Positions 1 to 8,544 of a stretch of DNA of 64,000 nt are shown here, piece after piece. The stretch covers positions 53,400-117,399 of the forward strand of contig NZ_WWCP01000017.1 of NCBI RefSeq assembly GCF_009857505.1. The letters run 5' to 3'. The notes under the pieces are model-generated. The model saw only the letters and a list, made by a program, of their open reading frames with translations, was not told the DNA's origin and made no database searches. Positions within the stretch are counted from its first letter, which is position 1; every line of letters starts with the position of its first letter. This DNA comes from Duganella lactea. Its GTDB lineage: Bacteria; Pseudomonadota; Gammaproteobacteria; Burkholderiales; Burkholderiaceae_D. The translations under genes and the position numbers were made by a program.

Positions 1-22
1 GCATTTTTATACGGAAAAGCCC

Positions 23-814
23 ATGCATCCAATGATCAACACGGCGGTGAAAGCCGCGCGCCGTGGCGCCGCTGTCATCAACCGCGCTTCCTTCGACCTT
101 GACCGCGTCATCGTCACCGAAAAAAACCACAAGGACTTCGTCACCGACGTTGACCAGGCCGCTGAACAAGCGATCATCGAAGTGCTGTCGAAAGCCTATC
201 CCGACCACGCCTTCCTGGCGGAAGAATCCGGCGCATCGGCCAATGCCCACGACGAGGCGGAATACACCTGGATCATCGACCCGATCGATGGCACCACCAA
301 CTTCATGCACGGCTTCCCGCAATATTCGATCTCGATCGCGCTGTCGCAGCGCGGCGTCATCACCCAGTCGGTGGTCTACGACCCGGTGCGCAACGACCTG
401 TTCACCGCCACCAAGGGCGCCGGCGCCTACCTGAACGAAAAACGCATCCGCGTCGGCAAGCTCGACCGCATCGCCAACGCCCTGCTGGCCACCGGCTACC
501 AGACCGGCAGCCCGAAGGCGCTGAAAGAATACCTGGAAATGTACGGCGTCATGGCCGAGCGCACCCAGGGCATCCGCCGCGCCGGCAGCGCCGCGCTGGA
601 TCTGGCCTACGTCGCCTGCGGCCGCCTGGACGGCTTCTATGAAAAAGGCCTGAAACCGTGGGACATCGCCGGCGGCGCGCTGCTGGTGACCGAAGCCGGC
701 GGCATCGTCGGCGAGTTCAGCGGCGAATCGGACTACCTGTACAAGGGTGACGTCATCGCCGCCAGCCCGAAAATCTTCGCGCAGATGGTGGGCCTCCTCA
801 CCCCCTACGCATAA
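23..814 (+). CDS. suhB: Inositol-1-monophosphatase family protein (SuhB)
   Basis: The 263-residue protein has the full inositol monophosphatase signature: a Glu-Glu-Ser metal ligand (E67-E68), the D86-P-I-D-G-T91 metal and phosphate site, and the C-terminal W213-D-I-A motif followed by an EAGG turn. The family hydrolyses inositol 1-phosphate with Mg2+. In enterobacteria the same protein (SuhB) also joins the rRNA transcription antitermination complex, and that second role cannot be judged here. Length is normal for the family. The gene ends 23 bases before a perfect hairpin terminator, so it appears to close its transcription unit. Confidence 0.93.
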   Translation: MHPMINTAVKAARRGAAVINRASFDLDRVIVTEKNHKDFVTDVDQAAEQAIIEVLSKAYPDHAFLAEESGASANAHDEAEYTWIIDPIDGTTNFMHGFPQYSISIALSQRGVITQSVVYDPVRNDLFTATKGAGAYLNEKRIRVGKLDRIANALLATGYQTGSPKALKEYLEMYGVMAERTQGIRRAGSAALDLAYVACGRLDGFYEKGLKPWDIAGGALLVTEAGGIVGEFSGESDYLYKGDVIAASPKIFAQMVGLLTPYA

Positions 815-836
815 GCCAGCGCATGCCGTGATAGAG

Positions 837-858
837 GGGAGCCGCGGCTCCCTTTTTT
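837..858 (+). terminator. Rho-independent terminator after suhB
   Basis: A perfect 16-base GC-rich palindrome (837-852) is followed directly by six T residues (853-858). It separates suhB from the helicase gene. Confidence 0.85.
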
Positions 859-950
859 GATCGCAGGTTTTATTTCCGTATTGAAACAAGCTGTTATACT
901 GAAAACCTGCGGCAACCGCCCCACCTGTAGAATCTTTACGTAAAGTTAAT

Positions 951-2345
951 ATGTCTTTTTCCTCTCTCGGTTTGTCCGACGCCCTGATGCGCGCGGTTAG
1001 CGAAACCGGCTACACCACGCCGACGCCCATCCAGCAACAGGCCATTCCCGCCGTCCTCAACGGCGGCGACCTGCTGGCGGGCGCGCAGACCGGCACCGGC
1101 AAGACCGCCGGCTTCACGCTGCCGCTGCTGCAGCGCCTGTCGACCGACGCGGTCGGCGCCAAGCTCACCAGCAACAATTCGCCGCGCGCCATCCGCGCCC
1201 TGATCCTGACCCCGACCCGCGAACTGGCGGCGCAGGTCGAGGAAAGCGTGCGCATCTACGGCAAGTACACCAAGCTGAACTCGGCGGTGATCTTTGGCGG
1301 CGTGGGCATCAACCCGCAGATCAAGCAGCTCAAGCACGGCGTCGACATCCTGGTGGCGACGCCGGGCCGCCTGCTGGACCACATGGACCAGCGCACGGTC
1401 GACCTGAGCAAGGTCGAGATCCTGGTGCTGGACGAAGCCGACCGGATGCTCGACATGGGCTTCATCCGCGACATCCGCAAGGTGCTGGCCGGCCTGCCGC
1501 CGAAGCGCCAGAACCTGCTGTTCTCGGCCACGTTCTCGGACGACATCAAGGCGCTGGCCGACGGCCTGCTGAACAAGCCGGCGACGATCGAAGTGGCGCG
1601 CCGCAACTCGACGGTGGAAATCATCGCCCAGAAGATCCACCCGGTCGACCGCGACAAGAAGCACCCGATGCTGGCGCACCTGATCAAAACGCACCAGTGG
1701 AGCCAGGTGCTGGTCTTCACCCGCACCAAGCACGGCGCCAACAAGCTGGTGGAACAGCTGGAGAAGGACGGCATCGGCGCGATGGCGATCCACGGCAACA
1801 AGAGCCAGTCGGCGCGCACCAAGGCGCTGTCCGAGTTCAAGGACAACAAGCTGCAAGTGCTGGTGGCCACCGACATCGCCGCGCGCGGCATCGACATCGA
1901 CCAGCTGCCGCACGTGGTCAACTACGACCTGCCGAACGTGCCGGAAGACTATGTGCACCGCATCGGCCGTACCGGCCGCGCCGGCGCCACGGGCGAGGCG
2001 GTGTCGCTGGTCTGCGTGGACGAGCACGACATGCTGAAAGACATCGAAAAGCTCATCAAGCAAACGCTGCCGCGCGAAGTCATCCCGGGCTTCGAGCCTG
2101 ATCCGACCGCGCGGGCGCAACCGATCCAGCTGCGCAGCGGCGGCCCGGGCCACCGCAACGGCGGCGGCGGCGGCAACCGCAACAGCGGCGCCCCGCGCAA
2201 ACCGGGCGGCGGCAATGGCAACGGCGGCGGCAACAAGCCACGCTCGGCCAGCGGCAACGGTGGTGGCGCGCGCAGCGGCGGCGGCGGTGGTGGCAATGCC
2301 CCACGCGCGGCAGCCCAGCACCGCAGCGGCGGTCGCGGCCGCTAA
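951..2345 (+). CDS. rhlE: DEAD-box ATP-dependent RNA helicase, RhlE type
   Basis: This is a complete DEAD-box helicase of 464 residues. Visible motifs are the Q motif near residue 27, Walker A AQTGTGKT (45-52), PTRELA near 88, D161-E-A-D164, SAT near 193, and the C-lobe [10 protein letters not shown] near 337. From about residue 395 the tail is a low-complexity Gly/Asn/Arg stretch typical of RhlE-like proteins, which contact RNA nonspecifically. These proteins remodel rRNA precursors or mRNA-decay complexes. A TATACT -10-like hexamer lies at 895-900, but no matching -35 is obvious. A long palindrome follows the stop codon. Confidence 0.93.
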   Translation: MSFSSLGLSDALMRAVSETGYTTPTPIQQQAIPAVLNGGDLLAGAQTGTGKTAGFTLPLLQRLSTDAVGAKLTSNNSPRAIRALILTPTRELAAQVEESVRIYGKYTKLNSAVIFGGVGINPQIKQLKHGVDILVATPGRLLDHMDQRTVDLSKVEILVLDEADRMLDMGFIRDIRKVLAGLPPKRQNLLFSATFSDDIKALADGLLNKPATIEVARRNSTVEIIAQKIHPVDRDKKHPMLAHLIKTHQWSQVLVFTRTKHGANKLVEQLEKDGIGAMAIHGNKSQSARTKALSEFKDNKLQVLVATDIAARGIDIDQLPHVVNYDLPNVPEDYVHRIGRTGRAGATGEAVSLVCVDEHDMLKDIEKLIKQTLPREVIPGFEPDPTARAQPIQLRSGGPGHRNGGGGGNRNSGAPRKPGGGNGNGGGNKPRSASGNGGGARSGGGGGGNAPRAAAQHRSGGRGR

Positions 2346-2352
2346 CAAAAAA

Positions 2353-2431
2353 CGGTGTCAGGTCTGACAATCGCACACGGGCTCAACTGCTACGCAGTTG
2401 AGCCCGTGTGCGATTGTCAGACCTGACACCG
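2353..2431. repeat. Long perfect palindrome, copy 1 of a dispersed repeat
   Basis: Two 38-base arms (2353-2390 and 2394-2431) are perfect inverted copies around a TAC loop. Each arm also contains a nested imperfect palindrome, TGTCAGGTCTGACA. The unit lies between the helicase stop and the next start, preceded by a run of six A. A second copy at 25,419-25,505 differs by one compensated base pair and one loop base. It could act as a bidirectional terminator or as a REP/MITE-like mobile repeat. Confidence 0.9.
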
Positions 2432-2444
2432 GACCTTTATTGCC

Positions 2445-3224
2445 ATGCCTAAGTTTGCTGCCAACCTGTCGATGCTGTACACCGACGTCCCTTTTCTGGA
2501 CCGCTTTGCCCTCGCCCACGAGGCGGGCTTTGAGGCGGTCGAGTTTCTTTTTCCTTATGCCTTTGCGCCACAGCAGATCGCCGAACGGCTGCGCCGTTAT
2601 CAGCTGAAGCTGGTCTTGTTTAATTTGCCCGCCGGCGACTGGCAGGCCGGTGATCGCGGCATGGCTTGCGATCCGCGCCGCTTGACGGCGTTCCGGGACA
2701 GCGTCGATGCCGCACGCGACTATGCCGCCGAACTGGGCGTCCAGCAGGTGCATTGCATGGCGGGCCGGCTGCCGGATGGCCTGGCGCACTCCTTGGCCCA
2801 CGCCACCTATGTCGATAATCTGCGCTATGCGGCGGCGCGCCTGGCGCCGGCCGGCGTGCGTGTGCTGATCGAGCCGATCAATTCTTTCGATATGCCCGGC
2901 TATTTCCTCAACCGCAGCCGCCAGGCGCTGGATGTCATCGCCGAGGTCGGCAGCCCCAACCTCTTCCTGCAATACGACATCTATCACATGCAGCGCATGG
3001 AGGGCGAACTGTCGGCAACCATCCAGGCCCACCTGCCGCTGATCAAGCACATGCAGATCGCCGATACCCCCGGCCGCCACGAACCCGGCACCGGCGAGAT
3101 CAATTACCGCCACCTGTTCGCGCTGATCGACCGCCTCGGCTATGACGGCTGGCTCGGCTGCGAGTACCTCCCGGCCGGCGACACCAACGCCGGCCTCGGC
3201 TGGCGCGAGGCGCTGACCACTTAG
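2445..3224 (+). CDS. hyi: Hydroxypyruvate isomerase family protein (Hyi/OtnI-like)
   Basis: The 259-residue protein is a xylose-isomerase-like TIM barrel. Its two presumed catalytic glutamates sit where the Hyi family has them: E143 in an IEPIN context and E240 in a GCEY context. The family interconverts hydroxypyruvate and tartronate semialdehyde, or 2-oxo-tetronates in the OtnI branch, and the sequence does not decide which. No partner genes for glyoxylate or tetronate metabolism are adjacent, so the physiological substrate is open. The start codon lies 14 bases after the palindrome, which would form part of its 5' leader. Confidence 0.85.
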   Translation: MPKFAANLSMLYTDVPFLDRFALAHEAGFEAVEFLFPYAFAPQQIAERLRRYQLKLVLFNLPAGDWQAGDRGMACDPRRLTAFRDSVDAARDYAAELGVQQVHCMAGRLPDGLAHSLAHATYVDNLRYAAARLAPAGVRVLIEPINSFDMPGYFLNRSRQALDVIAEVGSPNLFLQYDIYHMQRMEGELSATIQAHLPLIKHMQIADTPGRHEPGTGEINYRHLFALIDRLGYDGWLGCEYLPAGDTNAGLGWREALTT

Positions 3225-3293
3225 TCTGCGCTCGCGCAACACGCGCCGCGCCGCCCCGCGCCACAATCGTCCCACTCATTTGTGGGGGGATCC

Positions 3294-4055
3294 ATGAAAC
3301 GTCTTTGTCTGCTCCTGTGCCTGCTGGCCCTGCTCACCGGCTGCGCCAGCAGCACGCCGCGCATGGCGGCGGTGCGCGCCTTCGCCGCCGACGCGCCCAA
3401 GCTCGGCGCCTACCACGAGCTGACCGAGCGCTACCGCAACACCTATCAGCGCCAGCAGCCGTACATGTATCCGGCCGCCGACGCCCGCGAGCAACTGCTG
3501 GACGCGCGCCGCCAGCAAGCCTGCGACGATTTCGTCAAGCTGCAATACGGCCTGCAAGCCTATATGCGGGCGCTGGGCAAGCTGGCCGGTGACAACCAGT
3601 ACGATCTGGAGGACCAGGTCAAAAGCATCGGCAGCGGCATCAAGGCCTGGCCCGATAGCGGCCTGGAAGACCGTCACGTCAACGCCTACGCCGGGCTGAC
3701 GCGGCTGGCGGCGCGCGCCCTCACCCGGCCGCTGCAGGAGAACACGGTCGACCAGTTGCTGCGCGAGGGCAGCGCGCCCATGCAACAGGTGCTGGACGCC
3801 ATGGCCACGCTGCTGCGCCTGTACAGCAAATCCAGCGACAACGAGGAGGACCTGGTGCTCGGCATGCTGGAATCGGAAATCCCCTTCCTCGACGCCAACC
3901 GCAAGCGTCTGCTGCTGGCGCTGGCCAAGGCCAAGCAGCAAGAAAAACAGGCCGAGTTCCGCCTGATCGGCCTGCGCTTCACGCTGGCCCGCAACAACCT
4001 CGATCTGATCGCGCAAAAACAGCGCGCGCTGCTCGACCACCTGCCCGCCGACTAA
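3294..4055 (+). CDS. Putative lipoprotein of unknown function
   Basis: I prefer the ATG at 3294 over an in-frame GTG at 3282. A GGGGGGA ribosome site lies just upstream, and the protein then begins with a clean lipoprotein signal (charged start, Leu-rich core, L-T-G-C17 lipobox). The remaining 236 residues are mostly helical and Gln/Ala/Leu-rich, with no domain I recognise. The next gene starts 9 bases after its stop, so the two probably form an operon and may work together at the envelope. Confidence 0.75.
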   Translation: MKRLCLLLCLLALLTGCASSTPRMAAVRAFAADAPKLGAYHELTERYRNTYQRQQPYMYPAADAREQLLDARRQQACDDFVKLQYGLQAYMRALGKLAGDNQYDLEDQVKSIGSGIKAWPDSGLEDRHVNAYAGLTRLAARALTRPLQENTVDQLLREGSAPMQQVLDAMATLLRLYSKSSDNEEDLVLGMLESEIPFLDANRKRLLLALAKAKQQEKQAEFRLIGLRFTLARNNLDLIAQKQRALLDHLPAD

Positions 4056-4064
4056 GGAGCCGTC

Positions 4065-4487
4065 ATGCCCGACCCGCAACCACCCAGTCCCGAAGCGCTG
4101 GCCGATACGCTGTCGGCCTGCGCCGACGCCCTGCACCGGCGCCTGATGCGCGCGCTGCGCCAGCCCACACCCGACGCCCCGCTGCCCGGCATTTCGCACC
4201 CGGTGGCGCAGGCGCTGTTTGACAGCGAGGTGCAGCTGCGCCAGCGCGCCAACCTGCTCTACCTCGACGCCGCCGTGCAGGCCGGCGGCCACCTGGCGCC
4301 GCAGCGGCAGGCGCTGGCCGAGCTGGCCGCGAAGGCGGAACAGATCATCGCCTGCGTCGACCGCGTCAAGGATCTGGCCGACCTCGCCGGCGAACTGATC
4401 GGCGCCGGCGCGGCCATCGCCAGCGGCAAGCCGGAACACATCCTGTCGTCGCTGGAAAAACTCAAGCACCACATCGAGGCGCTGTAG
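4065..4487 (+). CDS. Hypothetical protein, operon partner of the upstream lipoprotein
   Basis: This 140-residue Ala/Leu-rich protein has a good AAGGAG site before its ATG, 9 bases behind the lipoprotein gene. It has no signal peptide. Predicted helices run throughout, with a Gly/Ala-rich patch near residues 105-118 that could be a short amphipathic or membrane-associated segment. I do not recognise a family. Codon use matches the neighbours, so it looks like a real gene rather than a shadow. Confidence 0.65.
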   Translation: MPDPQPPSPEALADTLSACADALHRRLMRALRQPTPDAPLPGISHPVAQALFDSEVQLRQRANLLYLDAAVQAGGHLAPQRQALAELAAKAEQIIACVDRVKDLADLAGELIGAGAAIASGKPEHILSSLEKLKHHIEAL

Positions 4488-4533
4488 AACGATTCGCCGC
4501 CGCGCTAGTCCAACGCCCTAAGGAGCACGCGGC

Positions 4534-4908
4534 ATGAACGGACTGGACGACGAACAATGGCAGACCTTGCAGGCACGCCTGGAGCAGGCCCGCGCCGCGC
4601 TGCTCAGCCAGCTTGCGGACGACCTCGACCGCAGCACCGACCTGCGCACGCCGCTGCCGCATCAGGCCGAGGCCTCGCCGGCCGACAACGCCAGCCAGCG
4701 CACGCTGCACGCCGCCGTGCACGAGGCGGCCACGCTGACCGCGCGCCAGCTGGGCCATGTGCGTCGCGCGCTGGCCAAATTCGACGACCAGCGTTATGGT
4801 TTGTGTGAAAGTTGCGGCGAGCCGATCGGCTATTCGCGCTTGAACGCCCGCCCGGAAGCGCGTTTTTGCATCCATTGCCAGACGCGGTTGGAGCAAGCGC
4901 GGCGCTAG
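4534..4908 (+). CDS. TraR/DksA-family zinc-finger protein
   Basis: The C-terminal half contains the DksA/TraR four-cysteine finger (C91-x2-C94-x17-C112-x2-C115) with the family's GEPIGYSRLNARPEA linker. The N-terminal half is a predicted coiled coil. DksA-like proteins bind the RNA polymerase secondary channel and tune transcription, often with ppGpp. At 124 residues it is shorter than DksA itself and is best described as a DksA-like paralogue. AAGGAGC lies 11 bases before the ATG. Its stop overlaps the convergent downstream gene by four bases. Confidence 0.88.
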   Translation: MNGLDDEQWQTLQARLEQARAALLSQLADDLDRSTDLRTPLPHQAEASPADNASQRTLHAAVHEAATLTARQLGHVRRALAKFDDQRYGLCESCGEPIGYSRLNARPEARFCIHCQTRLEQARR

Positions 4909-5267
4909 TCGTCGCTGAGCCAGGGCTGGCTGCGGATCTTGGCCACCTGCCGCTGCGCCATCAGCCGCCACAGCTGCAAGGCGTCGGCCTGCCGCGCGAC
5001 GGTCATGGTGCGCGGCGCGGCCAGCGCGATTTCGCAATCGCGGTCCGACCACTCGGCAAAGCGCACGGCGCCGCCGGCCGCCACTTCCATCTCGTACATC
5101 AGGCCGTCGTCATAGCCGAAACGCAGCACCGCGCTGCCGGGACCGCCGTCGGGATCGCCCATCTTGCCGCTGTAGACGTCGGCCAGGGCGGCCGCCATCT
5201 GGGCTTCGGACGGCGCCGCAACGTCGCGTCCGTCCGGACGTGTGAGTACTAGCCATGCCTGAGTCAT
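4905..5267 (-). CDS. Hypothetical protein
   Basis: This 120-residue protein converges on the DksA-like gene with a four-base overlap of stop codons. It has no signal peptide or membrane segment. The sequence alternates strands and helices and ends in an acidic tail. I cannot assign a family. Its GC-rich codon pattern fits the region and no alternative long frame is better, so I accept it as a real gene of unknown function. Confidence 0.6.
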   Translation of the reverse strand: MTQAWLVLTRPDGRDVAAPSEAQMAAALADVYSGKMGDPDGGPGSAVLRFGYDDGLMYEMEVAAGGAVRFAEWSDRDCEIALAAPRTMTVARQADALQLWRLMAQRQVAKIRSQPWLSDD

Positions 5268-5303
5268 TGCCGCCTCCGCGCTCGGTGTGATGTCGTGGAG
5301 CTA

Positions 5304-5555
5304 TCATACCGAAAATTGCTCTTGGCGCAGGCATCGTCGCCGATAAGCAACAAGGGCGGCGGCTGGCATGGCGGCCTTGCGTGGCGGCTGGACATTGCTG
5401 CCGTCCTCGTCCGGCTCGCCGCGTTCCTTCATCTTGTTCAGGCTGTACAGCGAGCCGACGTGGGCGCTGCCCTGCACCACGCCGGGCAATGCCAGGCGCG
5501 CATCGGCGATTTCATCCTGCAACTGAAAATAGCCTGCGATACATCCGCCGTTCAC
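5304..5555 (-). CDS. Possible small protein translationally coupled to mtfA
   Basis: A GTG codon at 5555 overlaps the mtfA stop as GTGA, a common arrangement for translational coupling. The frame then runs for 83 residues. It would encode a soluble protein with one Cys, a charged middle (KMKERGEPDEDG) and an Arg-rich tail. The same frame stays open upstream inside mtfA, so part of its length is expected by chance. No family is recognised. Without it, the stretch 5270-5551 would be empty. Confidence 0.35.
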   Translation of the reverse strand: MNGGCIAGYFQLQDEIADARLALPGVVQGSAHVGSLYSLNKMKERGEPDEDGSNVQPPRKAAMPAAALVAYRRRCLRQEQFSV

Positions 5556-6418
5556 CAGCCGTGGGCGTAGCCGAGCGGCGGCTCCGGCGAAGGCGGCGGC
5601 GGTGGCGACATCCATTCGCGCGGATCGACGCGGTAGTATTTGAGGAATTCCGCGAACAATTCGGGATAATGCTCGGCCATCTGGTACGGCTTCTCGTAGA
5701 AGGTTTCGGTGGCGACGGCGAAGAATTCGGCCGGATTGGTGGCGCCGTAGTGGTCCATCACCGCAGGCTGACGGTACATGGCATGCCAGCGCAGGTTCTG
5801 GTAGGCGCGCGACAGCACTTCCGACCATTCGCTGTAGCTGGCGGGATTACCCAGGTAAGGCGCGCCGTTGGCGCGGCCCGATTCGCTGTCCAGCTGATGG
5901 GCGAATTCGTGCAGCACGACATTGTGGCCATCGGTCCAGTCGCCGGCGCCGCGCCGCACATCGTCCCAGGACAGCACCACGCGGCCATCGTCCCACGACT
6001 CGCCCAGCATGCTTTGCCTGCCCGGCGTGACCACGCCGCCCGGCCCCACCTCGGCGCGCTGCGCCACGAATTCCGTCGGATACAGCAGGATGGTGTGCAA
6101 GGCCGGATACACCTTGCTTGGCCGGTTCAACAGCAGCATGCACGCCTGCCCGGCGATGGTCACCGCCATTTCATCGGTGACCTCCAGCCCCTCGCAGCCG
6201 ACAAACTTTTTTTGATGCAGGAACTGCACCACCATGCGCCGCAATTGCTGCTGCAAATCGGCAGGCATGCCGCTGTAGACGGGGATGTTGCGCCGCAGGA
6301 TATCCTCGGCCTCGGGCGGCAAAGGCCGGGCCAGCACCCGCCGCAGACGCCAGCGCGGGTAGATGAAGGGCAGCGCGATCGCCAGCGCCGACAGGCCGAT
6401 CCAGATCAAAGCTTCCAT
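5552..6418 (-). CDS. mtfA: Zinc metallopeptidase, MtfA (M90) family
   Basis: I take the ATG at 6418 (288 residues), which begins with a hydrophobic segment. A start at 6466 is possible, and neither has a strong ribosome site. The central HEFAHQLD sequence is the HExxH-type zinc motif of MtfA peptidases, followed by the conserved acidic and Asn-rich region (NPAEFFAVATETFYEKP) with the third ligand. In E. coli MtfA binds the repressor Mlc and so influences glucose PTS control. Whether a similar regulator is the partner here is unknown. The N-terminal hydrophobic segment would anchor it to the membrane, unlike the E. coli enzyme. Confidence 0.85.
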   Translation of the reverse strand: MEALIWIGLSALAIALPFIYPRWRLRRVLARPLPPEAEDILRRNIPVYSGMPADLQQQLRRMVVQFLHQKKFVGCEGLEVTDEMAVTIAGQACMLLLNRPSKVYPALHTILLYPTEFVAQRAEVGPGGVVTPGRQSMLGESWDDGRVVLSWDDVRRGAGDWTDGHNVVLHEFAHQLDSESGRANGAPYLGNPASYSEWSEVLSRAYQNLRWHAMYRQPAVMDHYGATNPAEFFAVATETFYEKPYQMAEHYPELFAEFLKYYRVDPREWMSPPPPPSPEPPLGYAHGW

Positions 6419-6484
6419 GTGCGGCGGGGTCCGTAAGATGTCATGCCAGCCAAGGTGGGGCTGCATATCAACATTTCAATACGA

Positions 6485-6512
6485 AAACAGCCGGCGCATG
6501 CGCCGGCTGTTT
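6485..6512 (-). terminator. Terminator-like perfect palindrome
   Basis: A 28-base perfect palindrome centred on GCATGC lies 20 bases beyond the stop of the minus-strand regulator gene. Read on the minus strand, it ends in TTT followed by a further T. It also lies upstream of mtfA, so it probably insulates the two genes. Confidence 0.6.
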
Positions 6513-6532
6513 CTGCTCCCCTTGCGGGCAGT

Positions 6533-7159
6533 TTATTCCGCTTTTTGCTGCGACGGCGCGCTGCCGAACAGTGCCGCCACCAGCGGATCGCGCATCACCG
6601 GGCCGCGGTTGACGCGGATCGCGTAGTGGGTGTCGTCGGCCAGAATGTGGAAGTGACGGCCGCTGCCCGCCATCGCTTGCTCGCGCAGGCCCGGACGCTC
6701 CTTGCGCGGTGGCGCGCCTTCACGCTTCGGCTGGGCGATGGCCGCGAGGAAGGCGGCGATGCGCTCCGGGTCCGGCGTCAGCTGGTAGACCGCCTTGCCC
6801 AGGTAGGTGGCGGTGCCCTCGACGTAGCGGGCCAACTCGATCACGCCGGCTTCGCGCAGGTCGCGGATGTATTTGCGGGCGCCGGAGGGCGAGAATTTCA
6901 GGAACCAGGCGATTTCGTCGGCCAGCATCTCGTGCATGGACAGCTCGGCAATCAGTTTTTGCATGTTTTCAATACGGCGCAGCGTGGCCGAGGTCGAACG
7001 CACCCGCTCGATCGACGCCATCGACAGGGCAGGCTTGCGGTCCAGCGGCGCAGGCGTCGAGCGCGCCATCATCACCAGGCGCGCCGTGGTGGAATGCATT
7101 TCCGGCGAGGCTTTCATCTCGTTCTGGACCATGGTTTGTTGTTTGCTGACTGCGTGCAT
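6533..7159 (-). CDS. Winged-helix DNA-binding protein, unknown family
   Basis: The start at 7159 is set by an AAGGAG site eight bases upstream, giving 208 residues. The middle (roughly residues 60-140) reads as a winged helix: a helix pair including DEIAWFLKFSPSGARKYIRDLREAGVIE followed by a predicted beta-wing. This suggests an ArsR/MarR-like regulator. The N-terminal 55 residues and the Arg-rich C-terminal 40 residues are probably disordered. It is divergent from the OmpA-family gene at 7450 across a 290-base intergenic region, so it may control that gene. This is inference from position. Confidence 0.6.
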   Translation of the reverse strand: MHAVSKQQTMVQNEMKASPEMHSTTARLVMMARSTPAPLDRKPALSMASIERVRSTSATLRRIENMQKLIAELSMHEMLADEIAWFLKFSPSGARKYIRDLREAGVIELARYVEGTATYLGKAVYQLTPDPERIAAFLAAIAQPKREGAPPRKERPGLREQAMAGSGRHFHILADDTHYAIRVNRGPVMRDPLVAALFGSAPSQQKAE

Positions 7160-7449
7160 GGGATCACTCCTTAAATTTAATGCGCGAATTGGTACGGCTT
7201 GACCCACAGAATGCCCGCTCGCGCCCCCACAGTCTGTGCGTCAACGAACATTAGTGAAGCATCACTGGTGTTTAAGGTCGGACACGCGGTGTTGGGATAA
7301 GTTTCAGGAAATGTGACGGATTTGATACACCGCAAAGTTTGGTGCGGTAGCGAACGGAAGACCCGCACCATGTCCCCTAATCTTCGGTCCAACAGCGATG
7401 CAACAACATTGCTGGCAATGAAATCTTTTAAACATAACGGGAGCACCCT

Positions 7450-8493
7450 GTGAATAAATCCAAGAAAATCGCCTTAGCCGCAGCAGCACTTTGCGCTTCG
7501 TTCTCCGCCATGGCCCAGCAAGACCCGGTCATCAACCCGTCCTGGTACATCCAGCCGAGCGTCAACGCCGTCAAGCCGGACAAGGATTTCGGCGCTACGG
7601 ACAAGACCGGCTACGGCGCCGGCCTGAAATTCGGTAAGGCCGTCAACGAAAACTGGGATATCCAGACCGGCTACACCTATGGCCGCTCCCGTGAAAACGG
7701 CCAGCGCTACCAGCAGGAAACGCTGGGCGTGGACGGCCTGTACATGTTCTCGCGCAAATCCTTCCGTCCCTTCATCCTGGTCGGTGTCGGCGCGGAACGC
7801 GACAAAGCCAACCTGATCGGCGACATCGAGCGCCGCAAAACCTCCCCGTACGTCAGCGCCGGCCTCGGCTTCCAGGCCGACCTGAGCGAGCGTGTCGCCT
7901 TGCAGGCCGACATCCGCAACGTGCACGGCTTCATCCGCGGCGATGAATTCCCGAACAGCAAGAGCAACAACTACTACGCGACCGTCGGCCTGAACATCGC
8001 CTTCAACGCGCCACCGCGTCCGGCACCACCTGCGCCGCCAGCACCGCCAGTGGCCGAACCACCACCACCGCCACCAGCGCCGCCAGCACCACCGCCACCA
8101 CCACCAGCGCGCTTCGAGAAGGTGACGATGTCGGCCACCGAGCTGTTCGGCTTCGACAGCGCCAAGCTGAATCCAAACCAGCCTAAGCTGGACGAGATCG
8201 CCAACGTGCTGAATGCCAACCAAAGCATCAACGACGTCACCATCTCCGGTTACGCCGACCGCCTCGGCAACGACAAGTACAACCAGAAGCTGTCCGAGCG
8301 CCGCGCCAATTCGGTCAAGGACTACCTGGTCGCCAAAGGCGTCGCCGCCAACCGTCTGACCGCCGTCGGCAAGGGCGAGTCGAATCCAGTGGTTGAGTGC
8401 CACGACAAGAAACGCGCCGACCTGATCAAGTGCCTGGAGCCTAACCGCCGCGTCGAGGTGGAACAGATCACCATCGAACGCCGCGTGCAATAA
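7450..8493 (+). CDS. OmpA-family outer-membrane porin/anchor protein
   Basis: The start is a GTG at 7450. The protein (347 residues) has a Sec signal ending near SAMAQQ, an eight-strand OmpA-like beta barrel to about residue 180, a long Pro/Ala hinge (about 183-222), and a C-terminal OmpA peptidoglycan-binding domain. That last domain shows the conserved DRLGNDKYNQKLSERRA run. The barrel sits in the outer membrane and the C-terminal domain grips peptidoglycan. An intrinsic terminator follows directly. Confidence 0.9.
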   Translation: MNKSKKIALAAAALCASFSAMAQQDPVINPSWYIQPSVNAVKPDKDFGATDKTGYGAGLKFGKAVNENWDIQTGYTYGRSRENGQRYQQETLGVDGLYMFSRKSFRPFILVGVGAERDKANLIGDIERRKTSPYVSAGLGFQADLSERVALQADIRNVHGFIRGDEFPNSKSNNYYATVGLNIAFNAPPRPAPPAPPAPPVAEPPPPPPAPPAPPPPPPARFEKVTMSATELFGFDSAKLNPNQPKLDEIANVLNANQSINDVTISGYADRLGNDKYNQKLSERRANSVKDYLVAKGVAANRLTAVGKGESNPVVECHDKKRADLIKCLEPNRRVEVEQITIERRVQ

Positions 8494-8507
8494 ACCCTCG
8501 TCACCAC

Positions 8508-8538
8508 AGCCCCGCAACCCTGGTTGCGGGGCTTTTTT
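8508..8538 (+). terminator. Rho-independent terminator after the OmpA-family gene
   Basis: The arms are two perfect 12-base copies (8508-8519 and 8522-8533) and are followed by a T run to 8538. The next gene's ATG is only six bases further on, so the hairpin sits exactly where a ribosome site would be. Confidence 0.85.
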
Positions 8539-8544
8539 CTTTTT

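Noticed and set aside
881..900. A full sigma-70 promoter before the helicase gene from TTGAAA and TATACT
   Set aside because: The spacing between the two hexamers is only eight bases, far below the usual 16-18.
936..2348. A 470-residue minus-strand frame opposite the helicase gene
   Set aside because: It is Ala/Arg/His-rich shadow translation of a GC-rich gene with no motif, and the plus-strand helicase has all its family motifs.
3276..4472. A 398-residue minus-strand frame over the lipoprotein operon
   Set aside because: Composition is typical of antisense translation, there is no ribosome site, and the plus-strand genes have signals and ribosome sites.
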